A stretch of 64,000 nucleotides of DNA from Burkholderia cenocepacia. Its GTDB lineage: Bacteria > Pseudomonadota > Gammaproteobacteria > Burkholderiales > Burkholderiaceae. The position numbers and the translations under genes are program-made. The stretch covers positions 682,001-746,000 of the forward strand of contig NZ_CP060039.1 of the NCBI RefSeq assembly GCF_014211915.1. The letters run 5' to 3'. Positions 28,732 to 38,045 of the stretch are shown piece after piece (position 1 is the stretch's first letter; each line of letters begins with the position of its first letter). A model generated the notes under the pieces. It saw nothing but the letters and a program-made list of their open reading frames with translations, ran no database searches and was not told the DNA's origin.

Positions 28732-30855
28732 TCAGAAGTCGATCTTCGCGCTCAGGCTCACCGTGCGCGGATCGCCCGGCTTCACGTAGTCCGCGTACTG
28801 GTATTCCCAGTAACGGCGGTTCAGCACGTTGTCGATCGATGCGCGCAGCGTCACGTCGTGGCGGCCGACCCGCGTCAGGTAGCGCGCGCCGGCGTTGACG
28901 ACGAGAAAGCCCGGCGCGTCGAGGCCGCCGGCCGCGCGCAGCGGCGTCGCGCCGGTGAATTTCGCGTCGACGCCGAGCGTCAGCCCCGGCACGCCCGGCA
29001 CCGCATAGCCGAGGTCGCCCGCGAGTACGAAGCGCGGCGCGCCGGCGACACGGTTGCCGTTGTTGCCGATCCCGTTCGCGTACCACGCGTCGAGCAGCAT
29101 CGCATCGACGCCCGCGTTCCAGTGCGCGCCGAATTTCGCGCGCGCGCCGACCTCGATCCCCTGAATGATCGATTCGCCGTCCTGCACGTAGACGTTCGCG
29201 GCGTTCGCATATTCGGCGCTGCGCTCGATGCGGAACAGCGCGGCCGTCGCACTCCAGCGCGCGTGCTCGCTCTTGATCCCCAGCTCGTACTGCTTGCTGC
29301 GCAGCGGCTTGAGCACCTGTCCCGCGTTCGCGTAGACGTCGTTCACGCGGCTGCCGGGCTCGAGCGACTCGGCGTAGCTCGCGTACGCGGTGGTCGTCGG
29401 CGCGAGCTTGAACATCACCGCGAAAGTCGGCGTCACCACGCCGTTCTGGCGGTAACCGGGGTCCTCGGCGCCGCTTGCCTGGAATGCGCGCTGCTCGTAG
29501 TTCATGTAGCGCACGCCGGCCAGCACCGACCAGCGCTCGGTCAACTGCACGGTGTCGCTTGCGAACAGCGATTTCTGCACGATCTCGCTCGTGCGGTACT
29601 GGATGAAGCCGTGCGGACTCTCGTAGCGGTACGGATTCGGCGCATAGAGGTTGCCGGCGCCCAGCGGCACGAACACGCTGTTCGCCGAATAGTCGTTCGC
29701 CTGCTTCTGCCACGACGCGCCGAGCACGATCTGATGGCTGAACGGGCCGGTGCGCACCTTGCCCTCGACCATCGCGCGCCATTGGCTGAAGCGGTGATCC
29801 TCCATGCCGACGTAGCGGCTGTCGGTGTAGTTGCCTGCGGCGTCCTGCAGGTACAGGGTGCTTTCGTTGCGTCGGCGTGTCGCCTTGCTGTAGCTGTACG
29901 CGACGTCGAGCTGCCAGTCCGGCGCGAGCTGGTATTGCAGCCCGGCCGTATAGAGCTGCAGGTTCGTGTTCAGGTACTGGTCCTTGCCGCCCAGGTTCGT
30001 CGACCCGCCGCTGATCGTGGCGGGCAGTGCGCCGCCCGGATAGCTGCCGGTGAAGATCGACGGCGTCTGGCCGGTCGTGCGGCGATCCTGGTACAGCGCA
30101 CCGAACGACACGGAGAGGTCGCGCGTCAGGTTCGCCTGCAGCGCGAGCGACACGCTGTCCCGGCGGATGTTGCCGTCGTTGTACGTCTTGCCTTCCTCGT
30201 GTGTCGCATTCAGCCGCGCGCCGAACATGTCGTTCGGCCCGAAGCGCTGGCCGAGATCGACATGCTCGGTCCATACGTTGGTGCTGCGGTAGCCGATGTC
30301 GACGCTGCGCACCGGCTCGGCGCCCGGCTGCTTCGTCACGTAGTTGACGACGCCGCCTGGCGTCACGAAGCCATACAGGAAGCCGCCGAGCCCCTTCAGC
30401 AGTTCGACGCGCTCGAGCTGCTCGTACGGCATCGTGATGCCGTACGTGACGAACGGCAGCCCGTCGATCTTGTAGCCGTTCTGCCAGTCGAGCTGCATGC
30501 CGCGCACGGTCATGTAGCTGGCCCACGCGCTGTACGCGCCGCTGTTGTCGGACACCGATGCGTCGTTCGCGAACACGTCGCCGAGCTTGTACGGTTGGCG
30601 TGCCTCGAGTTCTTCCGACGTGACGATCGTCGTCGAGAACGGCGTGTCCAGCTGGCGGCGGGTGCCGAGTGCACCGGTCGAGATCGTGTCGGTCAAGTGT
30701 TGGGGTGAATCGTGTGCGGCCGTGATGTTCAGGGCAGGCAGGACCGCGGCGTCGCCGGACGAATCATCCGCATGCGCGAGCGAGGCGGCAAGGCAGGCGA
30801 GGGCGGCGGCCACGCGGCGTGGACGGACAGGAGGGCGGGTAAGGCTGACGGTCAT
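28732..30855 (-). CDS. TonB-dependent siderophore receptor
   Basis: An outer-membrane receptor of 707 residues that imports a ferric siderophore using TonB energy. A signal peptide (VAAALACLAASLAHA) is followed by a TonB-box-like LPALNITA and a plug domain with RRQLDTPFSTTIVTSEEL. YSAWASYMTVRGMQLDWQNG and LLKGLGGFLYGFVTPGGVVN follow, as in the FhuE/FpvA subgroup. The last strand ends SLSAKIDF, with the C-terminal Phe needed for insertion. A Fur-like palindrome lies 15-40 bases upstream, so it is probably iron-repressed. It is divergent from a PepSY protein. The siderophore cannot be named. Confidence 0.93.
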   Translation of the reverse strand: MTVSLTRPPVRPRRVAAALACLAASLAHADDSSGDAAVLPALNITAAHDSPQHLTDTISTGALGTRRQLDTPFSTTIVTSEELEARQPYKLGDVFANDASVSDNSGAYSAWASYMTVRGMQLDWQNGYKIDGLPFVTYGITMPYEQLERVELLKGLGGFLYGFVTPGGVVNYVTKQPGAEPVRSVDIGYRSTNVWTEHVDLGQRFGPNDMFGARLNATHEEGKTYNDGNIRRDSVSLALQANLTRDLSVSFGALYQDRRTTGQTPSIFTGSYPGGALPATISGGSTNLGGKDQYLNTNLQLYTAGLQYQLAPDWQLDVAYSYSKATRRRNESTLYLQDAAGNYTDSRYVGMEDHRFSQWRAMVEGKVRTGPFSHQIVLGASWQKQANDYSANSVFVPLGAGNLYAPNPYRYESPHGFIQYRTSEIVQKSLFASDTVQLTERWSVLAGVRYMNYEQRAFQASGAEDPGYRQNGVVTPTFAVMFKLAPTTTAYASYAESLEPGSRVNDVYANAGQVLKPLRSKQYELGIKSEHARWSATAALFRIERSAEYANAANVYVQDGESIIQGIEVGARAKFGAHWNAGVDAMLLDAWYANGIGNNGNRVAGAPRFVLAGDLGYAVPGVPGLTLGVDAKFTGATPLRAAGGLDAPGFLVVNAGARYLTRVGRHDVTLRASIDNVLNRRYWEYQYADYVKPGDPRTVSLSAKIDF

Positions 30856-30869
30856 GGCGAGCGAGCAAA

Positions 30870-30894
30870 AATGCGAGTAAGAATCATTCGCATT
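30870..30894. promoter_or_regulatory. Fur-box-like palindrome between TonB receptor and PepSY gene
   Basis: AATGCGA and TCGCATT arms flank an 11-base centre. The inner 19 bases match 12 positions of the Fur consensus GATAATGATAATCATTATC. It sits immediately upstream of the receptor start and could serve both divergent genes. Confidence 0.7.
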
Positions 30895-31084
30895 GCGTTA
30901 AAATGTCGCGCATCGTATCAAAACCCGCCCACCGCGCAACAATTCCATGCCGCGTACAAGGGCATCCGGCCTTGCCTGACCCGGCCGGGTGACCGTTGCG
31001 CGGCGCCCGACATCGAATGAACTACCTCCCGTCGAATCGGGGCCGCCGCTCGTGCCGGCCCGCCTTCCTTTCGCTGCGCACGCG

Positions 31085-32322
31085 ATGAATGCGTTCCTGC
31101 GACCGTCTCTCGTCCGCCTGCACCGTTGGTTCGGACTCGCCATCGCGCTGTTCCTGTTCGTCGCGGGGCTCACCGGCGCATTGATTGCGTGGGACCACGA
31201 GCTCGACGCGGCGCTGAACCCGGATTTCTATATCGCGCGCAGCGGCGCGGCGCCGCTGGCGCCGCTCGAACTCGCGGCGCGCATCGAGGCGGCCGATCCG
31301 CGCGTGCAGGTGACCTATCTGCCGCTCGCGGTCGAACCGGGGCACACGCTGCAGGCGGGCGTGATGCCGCGTACCGATCCGGCGACCGGCCAGCCGTATG
31401 CACTCGGTTTCAGCCAGATCGCCGTCGATCCCGCCACCGGTGCGGTGCAGGGTCGCCGCGAATGGGGCGCGCTGTCGCTCGCGCGGCTCGACCTGATGCC
31501 GTTCATCTACCGGCTGCACTATTCGCTGTTCCTGCCCGTGTACGGCGGGATCAACTTCGGGTTCTGGGTGATGGGCGTCGTCGGCATCGTGTGGGCGATC
31601 GACAGCCTGATCGCGCTGGTGCTCGCGTTTCCGAACCTGAAAAGCTGGCGCAAGTCGTTCGCGTTCCGTGTGCGGCGCGGCGGCTATCCGCTCGTGTTCG
31701 ACCTGCACCGCTCGGGGGCGTGTGGGTGTGGGGGCTGCTGCTCGTCGTCGCGGTCACGTCGATCTCGATGAACCTTGCCGTTCCGGTCGTGCGCCCGTTG
31801 GTCTCGCTCGTGTCGCCGCTCGCGGAGACGCCGTACACCAATCCCGAGCATTTCCCGCCGGCCCCGGCGGGCAGCCAGGTGCTCCCGCGCGAGCGGATCG
31901 TCGAGATCGCCCGCTCGGCCGGCCGCGATGCGGGGATCACCGCGCCGCCGGGTGCGCTGCTGTTCGCCCCGGCGATGAACGCCTATGCGGTCGGGTTCTT
32001 CACGCCGGGCAACGACCATGGCGACGTCGGGCTCGGCAATGCGTGGCTGTACTGGAATGCGGTGACGGGCAAACCCGTCGCGGCGCAGGTGCCGGGCCGC
32101 GGTTCGGCCGGCGACCTGTTCATGCAGGCGCAGTTTCCATTGCACTCGGGGCGGATCGCCGGTGTCGCCGGACGTGTCGCCGTGAGCGTGCTCGGCATCG
32201 TGATCGCGATGCTGAGCGTAACGGGCGTCTGCATCTGGGTGAAGAAGCGCAGCGCACGCGGGCGGGCTGCGCGGAGCGCGCGGCCGGTCGTGCCGGCGTC
32301 GTCGTCGCGCGCCGCGCGGTAA
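31085..32322 (+). pseudogene. PepSY-associated membrane (iron-regulated) protein, broken by one-base frameshift
   Basis: An inner-membrane protein of the PepSY_TM family, often paired with siderophore receptors and thought to help ferric-siderophore reduction or uptake. The first part (MNAFLRPSLVRLHRWFGLAI onward) has a first helix, LFLFVAGLTGALIAWDHE, and later FGFWVMGVVGIVWAIDSLIALVLAF. The frame then breaks in the G run at 31714-31718. The second part continues in another frame with GVWVWGLLLVVAVTSISMN and ends with the helix VAVSVLGIVIAMLSVTGVCIWV. One extra G there would restore LHRSGGVWVWG, so this may be a sequencing error rather than a true pseudogene. The start at 31085 is family-like. 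Confidence 0.85.
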
Positions 32323-32333
32323 GGGCCGGGCGG

Positions 32334-32396
32334 CAAGCACCGAGTACCGAGTACCGAGTACCGAGTACCGAGTACCGAGTACCAAGCACCAAGCGG
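32334..32396. repeat. Heptamer tandem repeat CGAGTAC x6 with degenerate flanking units
   Basis: Six exact CGAGTAC copies (32341-32382) are bordered by related units: CAAGCAC on the left, CAAGCAC and CAAGCGG on the right. It lies between two convergent gene ends, the PepSY protein and tag. Confidence 0.95.
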
Positions 32397-32455
32397 ACGG
32401 TGCTATCGTCGCAGGTCGGCGGCGCGGCACCGGCGCCGAACTTGCCTCCGCGCCG

Positions 32456-33058
32456 TCAGCCCGCCTTGCGCCGGCGGGCCGGCTGTTTGCCGCCGAGCGC
32501 CGCGCATTGCGCGTGGCACGGGCAGCCGGCTTCGTGATCGTTGACCATGCCGGTCGCCTGCATCAGCGCATAGCAGATCGTCGAGCCGACGAACTTGCAG
32601 CCGTATGCCTTCAGCGCCTTGCTGAGCGCGTCGGACTGCTCGGTCGACGCGGGCGCGTCGCGGTACGACTGCCACGCATTCTGGACTGGCGTGTCACCGA
32701 CGAACGACCACAGGAACGCGGCGAGCGACCCATGCTCCTCGCGGATGCGCTGCACCGCGCGCGCGTTGGTGACCGCCGATTCGACCTTCGCGCGATTGCG
32801 CACGATGCCCGGGTTCTCCAGCAGTTTCTCGATGCGCTTGGGCGTGAAGCGCGCGACGGCATCGACGTCGAAATCGGCGAACGCTTCGCGATAGCCCGCG
32901 CGCTTGTTCAGGATCGTCGACCACGACAGCCCGGCCTGCGCGCCTTCCAGGATCAGCATTTCGAACAGGTGGCGATCGTCGTGCGACGGCACGCCCCACT
33001 CGGTATCGTGATAGTGAGCGTCCGCTTCCGTCTTCACCCAGTTGCACCGCTGCGACAT
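32456..33058 (-). CDS. tag: DNA-3-methyladenine glycosylase I
   Basis: A base-excision repair enzyme that removes 3-methyladenine from alkylated DNA. The 200-residue product begins MSQRCNWVKTEADAHYHDTE and continues WGVP, the family start, with Cys5 as the first zinc ligand. The central HhH-like core has FEMLILEGAQAGLSWSTIL. The C-terminal DHEAGCPCHAQC provides the remaining His/Cys zinc ligands. The cytoplasmic, probably constitutive repair gene is convergent with the PepSY gene. Confidence 0.95.
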   Translation of the reverse strand: MSQRCNWVKTEADAHYHDTEWGVPSHDDRHLFEMLILEGAQAGLSWSTILNKRAGYREAFADFDVDAVARFTPKRIEKLLENPGIVRNRAKVESAVTNARAVQRIREEHGSLAAFLWSFVGDTPVQNAWQSYRDAPASTEQSDALSKALKAYGCKFVGSTICYALMQATGMVNDHEAGCPCHAQCAALGGKQPARRRKAG

Positions 33059-33200
33059 CGTCTGCCTCGTTTTCAGTATCGATTCGATCGCGCCAGCATA
33101 GCGGAAGCCCTTTTGGCGGGATAGCCGGCCGAACGGCAGATGGGCGCGCGGCGCCGATCCGGTTAAGCTTGGCGCCTGTTCGAATCAGCGGGATGAAGGC

Positions 33201-34082
33201 ATGGCGGCATTACTTTTTGCGATCGGCATCGACGGCGGCGGCACGGGCACGCGTGCGGTGCTGGCCGACCGGCATGGGCGCGAGCTGGCGCAGGGGCGCG
33301 GCGGCCCGTCGGGGCTCGGTCTCGGCATCGAGCGGGCATGGGCATCGATCGGCGCGGCGTGCGCGGACGCATTCACGCAGGCCGGTCTCGCATTCGACTG
33401 GTCGCAGTGCGCGCTCGGCTGCGGGCTCGCCGGCGTCAACAACGCGGCGTGGCTCGCCGCGTTCCGCGCGCAGGCGCCGCTCGGCGCGCTCGCGATCGAG
33501 AGCGACGCGTATACGACCGTCGTCGGCGCGCATGGCGGCGCGCCGGGGCTCATCGTCGCGCTCGGCACCGGCAGCATCGCGGCGGCGCTCGACGCGGCCG
33601 GCGCGTGCCGGATCGCGGGCGGCTTCGGCTTTCCGTCCGGCGACGAGGCGAGCGGCGCGTGGCTCGGCGTGCGCGCGCTCGCCTACGCGCAACAGGCGCT
33701 CGACGGCCGCGTGCCGCGCGATGCGTTCGCCACGGCCCTGCTCGCGGAAACGGGCGCGCAGGATCGCGATGCGCTCGTCCAGTGGTCGTGCGACGCGAAC
33801 CAGACGGTCTATGCGCGTCTCGCGCCGATCGTGTTCGCGCACCGCACCCATCCGGTCGCGCGCGGGCTGATCGCGCAGGCCGGCGACGAGATCGGCAAGA
33901 TGATCGACGCGCTCGATCCGCAGCACGCGTTGCCGGTCGCGCTGTGCGGCGGGCTGGCGGACGCGCTCGCGCCGGCCGTGCCGGCACGGCACGCCGCGCG
34001 GTTGCGCGCGCCGCTCGACGATTCGGCGCATGGTGCGCTGCGGCTCGCGCTCCAGGCGTTGCGGGCGGCGGAGGCGGGCTAA
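33201..34082 (+). CDS. BadF/BadG/BcrA/BcrD ATPase family protein (N-acetylglucosamine kinase-like)
   Basis: A 293-residue ASKHA-fold kinase. The phosphate-1 loop reads IGIDGGGTGTRAVLAD near the N terminus, phosphate-2 is LIVALGTGSIAAAL, and the adenosine region is PVALCGGLADAL. In this family the closest characterised proteins phosphorylate N-acetylglucosamine or related aminosugars, so a role in aminosugar recycling is plausible but not shown. It is a single gene between tag (divergent) and a HAD phosphatase 155 bases downstream. Confidence 0.87.
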   Translation: MAALLFAIGIDGGGTGTRAVLADRHGRELAQGRGGPSGLGLGIERAWASIGAACADAFTQAGLAFDWSQCALGCGLAGVNNAAWLAAFRAQAPLGALAIESDAYTTVVGAHGGAPGLIVALGTGSIAAALDAAGACRIAGGFGFPSGDEASGAWLGVRALAYAQQALDGRVPRDAFATALLAETGAQDRDALVQWSCDANQTVYARLAPIVFAHRTHPVARGLIAQAGDEIGKMIDALDPQHALPVALCGGLADALAPAVPARHAARLRAPLDDSAHGALRLALQALRAAEAG

Positions 34083-34237
34083 GCCAAGCCGAGCGGGGTG
34101 CGTACGGTGAATGCCGCGTCGCAGCAGCATCGCGCGCGGCGCCTGGCCGGCAACCGCCCGGCAACCGCCCGGCGCGCTGGCGGGCCCGACGTTAAAATGA
34201 CGCTTCCTCCGTGCCCCGAGCGCCACGCTCCCGCCCC

Positions 34238-35062
34238 ATGTACAAAGTCATCGCCACCGATCTCGACGGTACGCTGCTGAACAGCGACCACCAGCTCGAC
34301 CCGTACACGATCGACACCGTTCGCCGGCTCGACCGCGACGGCGTGCAGTTCGTGATCGCCACGGGGCGCCACTATGCGGACGTCGCCGGCATTCGCGACG
34401 TGCTCGGCATCCGGCCGTACCTGATCACGTCGAACGGCGCGCGCGTGCATGCGCCGGACGACACGAAGATCCACGCGCAGGACATCGACGCAGCGATCGT
34501 GCGCAGCCTCGTGCAGCCGGCAGTCGTCGGCGCGCACGGCCGCGTGATCGTCAACCTGTTCACCAACGACGGCTGGCTGATCGACCGCGACGCGCCGCAC
34601 CTGCTCGAATTCCATCAGGATTCGGGCTTTCGGTACGACGTGATCGACATGGCCGCGCACGATGGCGCCGATATCGCGAAGGTGCTGTATATCGGCGAAC
34701 CGGCCGACCTGGCGGTCGTCGCGGAGCAGATGCGCGTGCAGTTCGGCGACGCGCTGTACGTCACGTACTCGCTGCCCGACTGCCTCGAAGTGATGACCGC
34801 GAACGTGTCGAAGGGGCGCGCGCTGCGCGCGGTGCTCGCGCGGCTCGGCGTCGATGCCGGCCACTGCATCGCGTTCGGCGACAACATGAACGACATCGAT
34901 CTGCTCGAAACCGCCGGTCATGCGTTCATGATGAACAACGCGAACCCCGACCTGATCGCGCGGCTGCCGCACGTCCCGCGGATCGGCAACAACTTCGACG
35001 CGGGCGTCGCCCGCCATCTGCGCACGCTGTTCTCGCTGGAAGACGACGTCGTCGCGTCCTGA
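34238..35062 (+). CDS. Cof-type HAD-IIB family phosphatase
   Basis: A 274-residue HAD hydrolase. Motif I is the N-terminal DLDGTLLNSD (nucleophile and acid Asp), motif II is FVIATGRHY, motif III is the Lys in SKGRAL, and motif IV is FGDNMNDIDLLE. A C2B cap lies between motifs II and III, as in Cof/YbjI/YidA sugar-phosphate phosphatases. The start at 34238 (MYKVIATDLDGTLL) is the family start, though no clear ribosome site precedes it. The substrate is not predictable. Confidence 0.92.
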   Translation: MYKVIATDLDGTLLNSDHQLDPYTIDTVRRLDRDGVQFVIATGRHYADVAGIRDVLGIRPYLITSNGARVHAPDDTKIHAQDIDAAIVRSLVQPAVVGAHGRVIVNLFTNDGWLIDRDAPHLLEFHQDSGFRYDVIDMAAHDGADIAKVLYIGEPADLAVVAEQMRVQFGDALYVTYSLPDCLEVMTANVSKGRALRAVLARLGVDAGHCIAFGDNMNDIDLLETAGHAFMMNNANPDLIARLPHVPRIGNNFDAGVARHLRTLFSLEDDVVAS

Positions 35063-35095
35063 GCGTCCGCCCCGGGCGCGTGCCCCGCGCGGAAA

Positions 35096-35123
35096 TGAAA
35101 AACGGGCGCCAGGGGCGCCCGTC
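35096..35123 (-). terminator. Rho-independent terminator of aqpZ
   Basis: On the minus strand ACGGGCGCC and GGCGCCCGT arms, drawn from the segment at 35102-35122, are followed by a run of five T. It lies 70 bases beyond the aqpZ stop and may also slow readthrough of the HAD gene from the other side. Confidence 0.7.
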
Positions 35124-35193
35124 GAAATTGCCTGCCTCGATGTTCTTCGACAGCGTGAGGCTCGCTGCTCTGCTCGCTTGACCCCGTAGTGTT

Positions 35194-35937
35194 TTATTCG
35201 CTTGTGCGAGCGGATGCCGGCAGCAGGTCGACGGCGTCATCACGCCCGGCGACCAGCGGGTAGATGATCCCCGCGAGTACCGCGCCGATCAGCGGCGCGA
35301 CCCAGAACAGCCACAGCTGGCCGATCGCGTCGCCGCCCACGAACAGCGCCGGGCCGGTCGAGCGCGCCGGGTTCACCGACGTGTTGGTGACCGGAATCGA
35401 GATCAGGTGAATCAGCGTCAGGCACAGCCCGATCGCGATCGGCGCGAAGCCGGCCGGCACGCCGCGCTTGTCGGTCGCGCCGAGGATCACGAACAGGAAG
35501 AAGCCCGTCATCACGACTTCGCAGATGAACGACGCGGTGAGCGAGTAGTGGCCGGGCGAGCGATCGCCGAAGCCGTTCGTCGCAAAGCCGCTGCCGACGA
35601 CGTCGAAACCCGGCTTGCCGGTTGCGATCAGGTACAGCACGAAGGCGCCGAGCGTGGCGCCGACGACCTGCGCGACGATGTACGGCGCGAGATCGCGTGC
35701 CGGGAAGCGGCCGGCGACCGTCAGGCCGACGCTCACCGCCGGATTCAGGTGGCAACCCGAGATGTGGCCGATTGCGAATGCCATCGTCAGCACGGTCAGG
35801 CCGAAGGCGAGTGCGACGCCGGCAAAGCCGATGCCGAGGCCCGGAAAGGCGGCGGCCAGCACGGCGCTTCCGCACCCGCCGAGCACCAGCCAGAACGTGC
35901 CGAATACCTCTGCAGCGAGACGCTGAGAAAGATTCAT
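35194..35937 (-). CDS. aqpZ: Aquaporin Z
   Basis: A six-helix inner-membrane water channel of 247 residues. Both NPA boxes are present: [11 protein letters not shown] in the first half-helix and [13 protein letters not shown] in the second, with the selectivity Arg after the second NPA. The start, [20 protein letters not shown], is the family norm. It is a single-gene unit with its own terminator, divergent from the H-NS gene across an unusually AT-rich gap of about 300 bases. Confidence 0.96.
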   Translation of the reverse strand: MNLSQRLAAEVFGTFWLVLGGCGSAVLAAAFPGLGIGFAGVALAFGLTVLTMAFAIGHISGCHLNPAVSVGLTVAGRFPARDLAPYIVAQVVGATLGAFVLYLIATGKPGFDVVGSGFATNGFGDRSPGHYSLTASFICEVVMTGFFLFVILGATDKRGVPAGFAPIAIGLCLTLIHLISIPVTNTSVNPARSTGPALFVGGDAIGQLWLFWVAPLIGAVLAGIIYPLVAGRDDAVDLLPASARTSE

Positions 35938-36235
35938 GTAAGGACCTCGTCCAAGTGGGTTGAAGACCCGGCCGACGCAACGGATTTATTTGGTCGTCCG
36001 GAATTGGTCTGGATTATAGGAAATGAATCGGGTCCGGGAGGGTAAACGATTGTTAAATTTGAATGGCTGACGAATGCCTTTTATTAGAATAAGTCCGCAT
36101 TCTCGATATAGACGATTCGGTTAAAGATGGCAGCATTAATTTCGAAGGGCAGGGCGGCAGTGCGGATGACGTAACGGACGTTGGTGTCCCGGCCGGATTC
36201 GCCGGGGCCGCATCATCGAAAAGGGGAGTCGAAAA

Positions 36236-36532
36236 ATGTCTCAATACGCGAAACTCAAGGCGCAGATCGCCGATCTGCAGGCCCAGGCGGACGACGTCCG
36301 CCGCCAGGAAGTGGCAGCGGTGATCGCCGATGTCCAGCGAATGATTGCCGAATATGGCCTGACGGCCCAGGACCTGGGCTTCGCGGAACGGGCGCGGCGC
36401 GGGCGTCCGCCGAAGAAGGCGCCGTTGCCGCCGAAATACCGCGATCCGAAGTCGGGTGCCACCTGGAGTGGGCGCGGCAAGCCGCCGAATTGGATCGTCG
36501 GCAAAAACCGCGATCGTTTCCTGATCGAGTGA
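36236..36532 (+). CDS. H-NS histone family nucleoid protein
   Basis: A 98-residue H-NS/BpH3-type silencer. The N-terminal half is a coiled coil for oligomerisation (YAKLKAQIADLQAQADDVRR). After an RRGRPPKKA linker comes the DNA-binding core YRDPKSGATWSGRGKPPNWI, the motif typical of betaproteobacterial H-NS. GGGGAG-like sequence precedes the ATG. The preceding 300 bases are AT-rich for this genome, which suits autoregulation, as H-NS binds AT-rich DNA (inference). Confidence 0.94.
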   Translation: MSQYAKLKAQIADLQAQADDVRRQEVAAVIADVQRMIAEYGLTAQDLGFAERARRGRPPKKAPLPPKYRDPKSGATWSGRGKPPNWIVGKNRDRFLIE

Positions 36533-36541
36533 CCGAAGGCC

Positions 36542-36582
36542 AAAGCAAAAGAGCCGCATCGACGATGCGGCTCTTTTGCTTT
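36542..36582. terminator. Terminator after the H-NS gene
   Basis: An extended palindrome, AAAGCAAAAGAGCCGCATC with its complement, gives a stem of about 19 pairs with T-rich and A-rich edges. It works on both strands and also closes the convergent GT4 gene. Confidence 0.9.
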
Positions 36583-36643
36583 GCGGGTTTTGCGCGCCGA
36601 TTTCGGCGCGGATTTACGGCCTATTTCCGCGCGGATTTTCGCG

Positions 36644-37708
36644 TCAGGCGCCCGCGACCCGGCGCAATGCCGGTTGCTTGGTTGCCGCGCACAGCGATTC
36701 GTAAGTCTCGACGTAACGCTGCGCCATTGCCTTCGAGCTGAAACGCGTGTCGAAACGCTCGCGGATCGCGGTGCGCGACAGGCTGTCGATCCGGTGCAGC
36801 GCGCCGACCGCGCCCTGCACGTCCTCGACGATGAAACCGGTCACGCCGTCCTCGATCACTTCAGGCACGGAGCCGCGGTTGAACGCGACGACCGGCGTGC
36901 CGCAGGCCATCGCCTCGATCATCACCAGGCCGAACGGCTCCGGCCAGTCGATCGGGAACAGCAGCGCCTTCGCGCCGGACAGGAACGCCGGCTTTTGCGC
37001 TTCGTTGATCTCGCCGATGAATTCGACGTGCGCCTGGCCGAGCAGCGGCTCGATCACTTCCTTGAAGTAGTCGGCGTCGGCCTTGTCGACCTTCGCCGCG
37101 ATCTTCAGCGGCAGCCCGCTTTGCGCGGCGATGCGGATCGCGGTGTCGACACGCTTTTCGGGACAGATCCGGCCGAGGAACGCGAGGTATTCGGGCTTCA
37201 CGTCCGGCTGCGGCGTGAGCAGCGTGTCGGGCAGCCCGTGGTACACGGTGCCGGCCCACGCGGCCTGTGGCAGCGGCTTGCGCTGGTTGTTCGAGATCGA
37301 CACGACCGGCGAATCCGGGAACGCGTCGAACACCGGCTGCAGCTCCGGCAGGTCGAGGCGGCCGTGCAGCGTCGTCACGTACGGCGTGTCGAGGCGCGAC
37401 ATCAGCGGGAACGGCAGGTAGTCGAGGTGGAAGTGCAGCACGTCGAATTCGTGCGCGACCCGGGCGACCTGCTCGAGGAGCCGCATATGGGGCGCCATCG
37501 AATCGCGTACCGACGGGTCGAGCCGCAGCGCGCGCGGCCACGCCGCCTCGAGACGGGCCGACGTGACGGAGTCGCCGCTGGCGAACAGCGTCACGTCATG
37601 GCCGAGTTCGACGAGCGCCTCGGTGAGGTAGGACACGACACGCTCGGTGCCGCCGTAGAGTTTCGGCGGGACGGCTTCGTAAAGCGGCGCGATCTGGGCA
37701 ATTCGCAT
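36644..37708 (-). CDS. Glycosyltransferase family 4 protein
   Basis: A 354-residue GT-B glycosyltransferase. The N-terminal motif is IAPLYEAVPPKLYGGTERVV, with the sugar-nucleotide acceptor loop. The C-terminal donor domain has YLAFLGRICPEKRVDTAIRI and PFGLVMIEAMACGTPVVAF, the E-x7-E-type signature of GT4. The ATG at 37708 has AGGAG seven bases upstream and gives MRIAQIAPLYEAVPPKLYGG. It is a single gene, transcribed away from flhDC. The product is cytoplasmic, and no acceptor can be named. Confidence 0.92.
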   Translation of the reverse strand: MRIAQIAPLYEAVPPKLYGGTERVVSYLTEALVELGHDVTLFASGDSVTSARLEAAWPRALRLDPSVRDSMAPHMRLLEQVARVAHEFDVLHFHLDYLPFPLMSRLDTPYVTTLHGRLDLPELQPVFDAFPDSPVVSISNNQRKPLPQAAWAGTVYHGLPDTLLTPQPDVKPEYLAFLGRICPEKRVDTAIRIAAQSGLPLKIAAKVDKADADYFKEVIEPLLGQAHVEFIGEINEAQKPAFLSGAKALLFPIDWPEPFGLVMIEAMACGTPVVAFNRGSVPEVIEDGVTGFIVEDVQGAVGALHRIDSLSRTAIRERFDTRFSSKAMAQRYVETYESLCAATKQPALRRVAGA

Positions 37709-38017
37709 GGATGTTCTCCTGTGTCGATCCGGGGCGCGATGACGCCGAGGCGGATCCCGTACAAGGTTGCGGAACTTGCCGACGCACGCGGTTGGCGGTA
37801 CGTGGCCGGGCCCTGGGCGGGGTGCGCGGAGCGCCGGACGGCAAGCTGCGGGGCGGGCCGGCACGGCTCGCGCCGCCGCCCATTGGAGTCCATTATCGAT
37901 ATCGCCCTGAGGGGTTCGAGTGTTTTTTCAAACACTTAAGGCTTGTTACACGATGAAATACGCGAAAACCCGGAGAAAAAGGCGCGGAATCGTGAATCGC
38001 GACAGCCATAACTATTG
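37709..38017. other. Intergenic region between the GT4 gene and the flhDC promoter
   Basis: These 309 bases shift from GC-rich near the glycosyltransferase to AT-rich toward the flhDC promoter. No gene, repeat or hairpin was recognised. Regulatory sites for flhDC are likely here but none can be named. Confidence 0.5.
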
Positions 38018-38045
38018 TTGCGCTATCGTGAAAAAGCACTATAAT
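38018..38045 (+). promoter_or_regulatory. Sigma-70-type promoter candidate for flhDC
   Basis: TTGCGC (38018-38023), a 16-base spacer and a perfect TATAAT (38040-38045). Transcription from here would give a leader of about 315 bases before flhD. A second, weaker candidate, TTGGCC with TATAAA near 38275, lies closer to the gene. Confidence 0.6.

Noticed and set aside
28600..30708. Plus-strand open frame of about 700 codons opposite the TonB receptor
   Set aside because: Composition is Arg/Val/Ala/His-rich without motifs; the receptor on the other strand is complete from signal peptide to C-terminal Phe.
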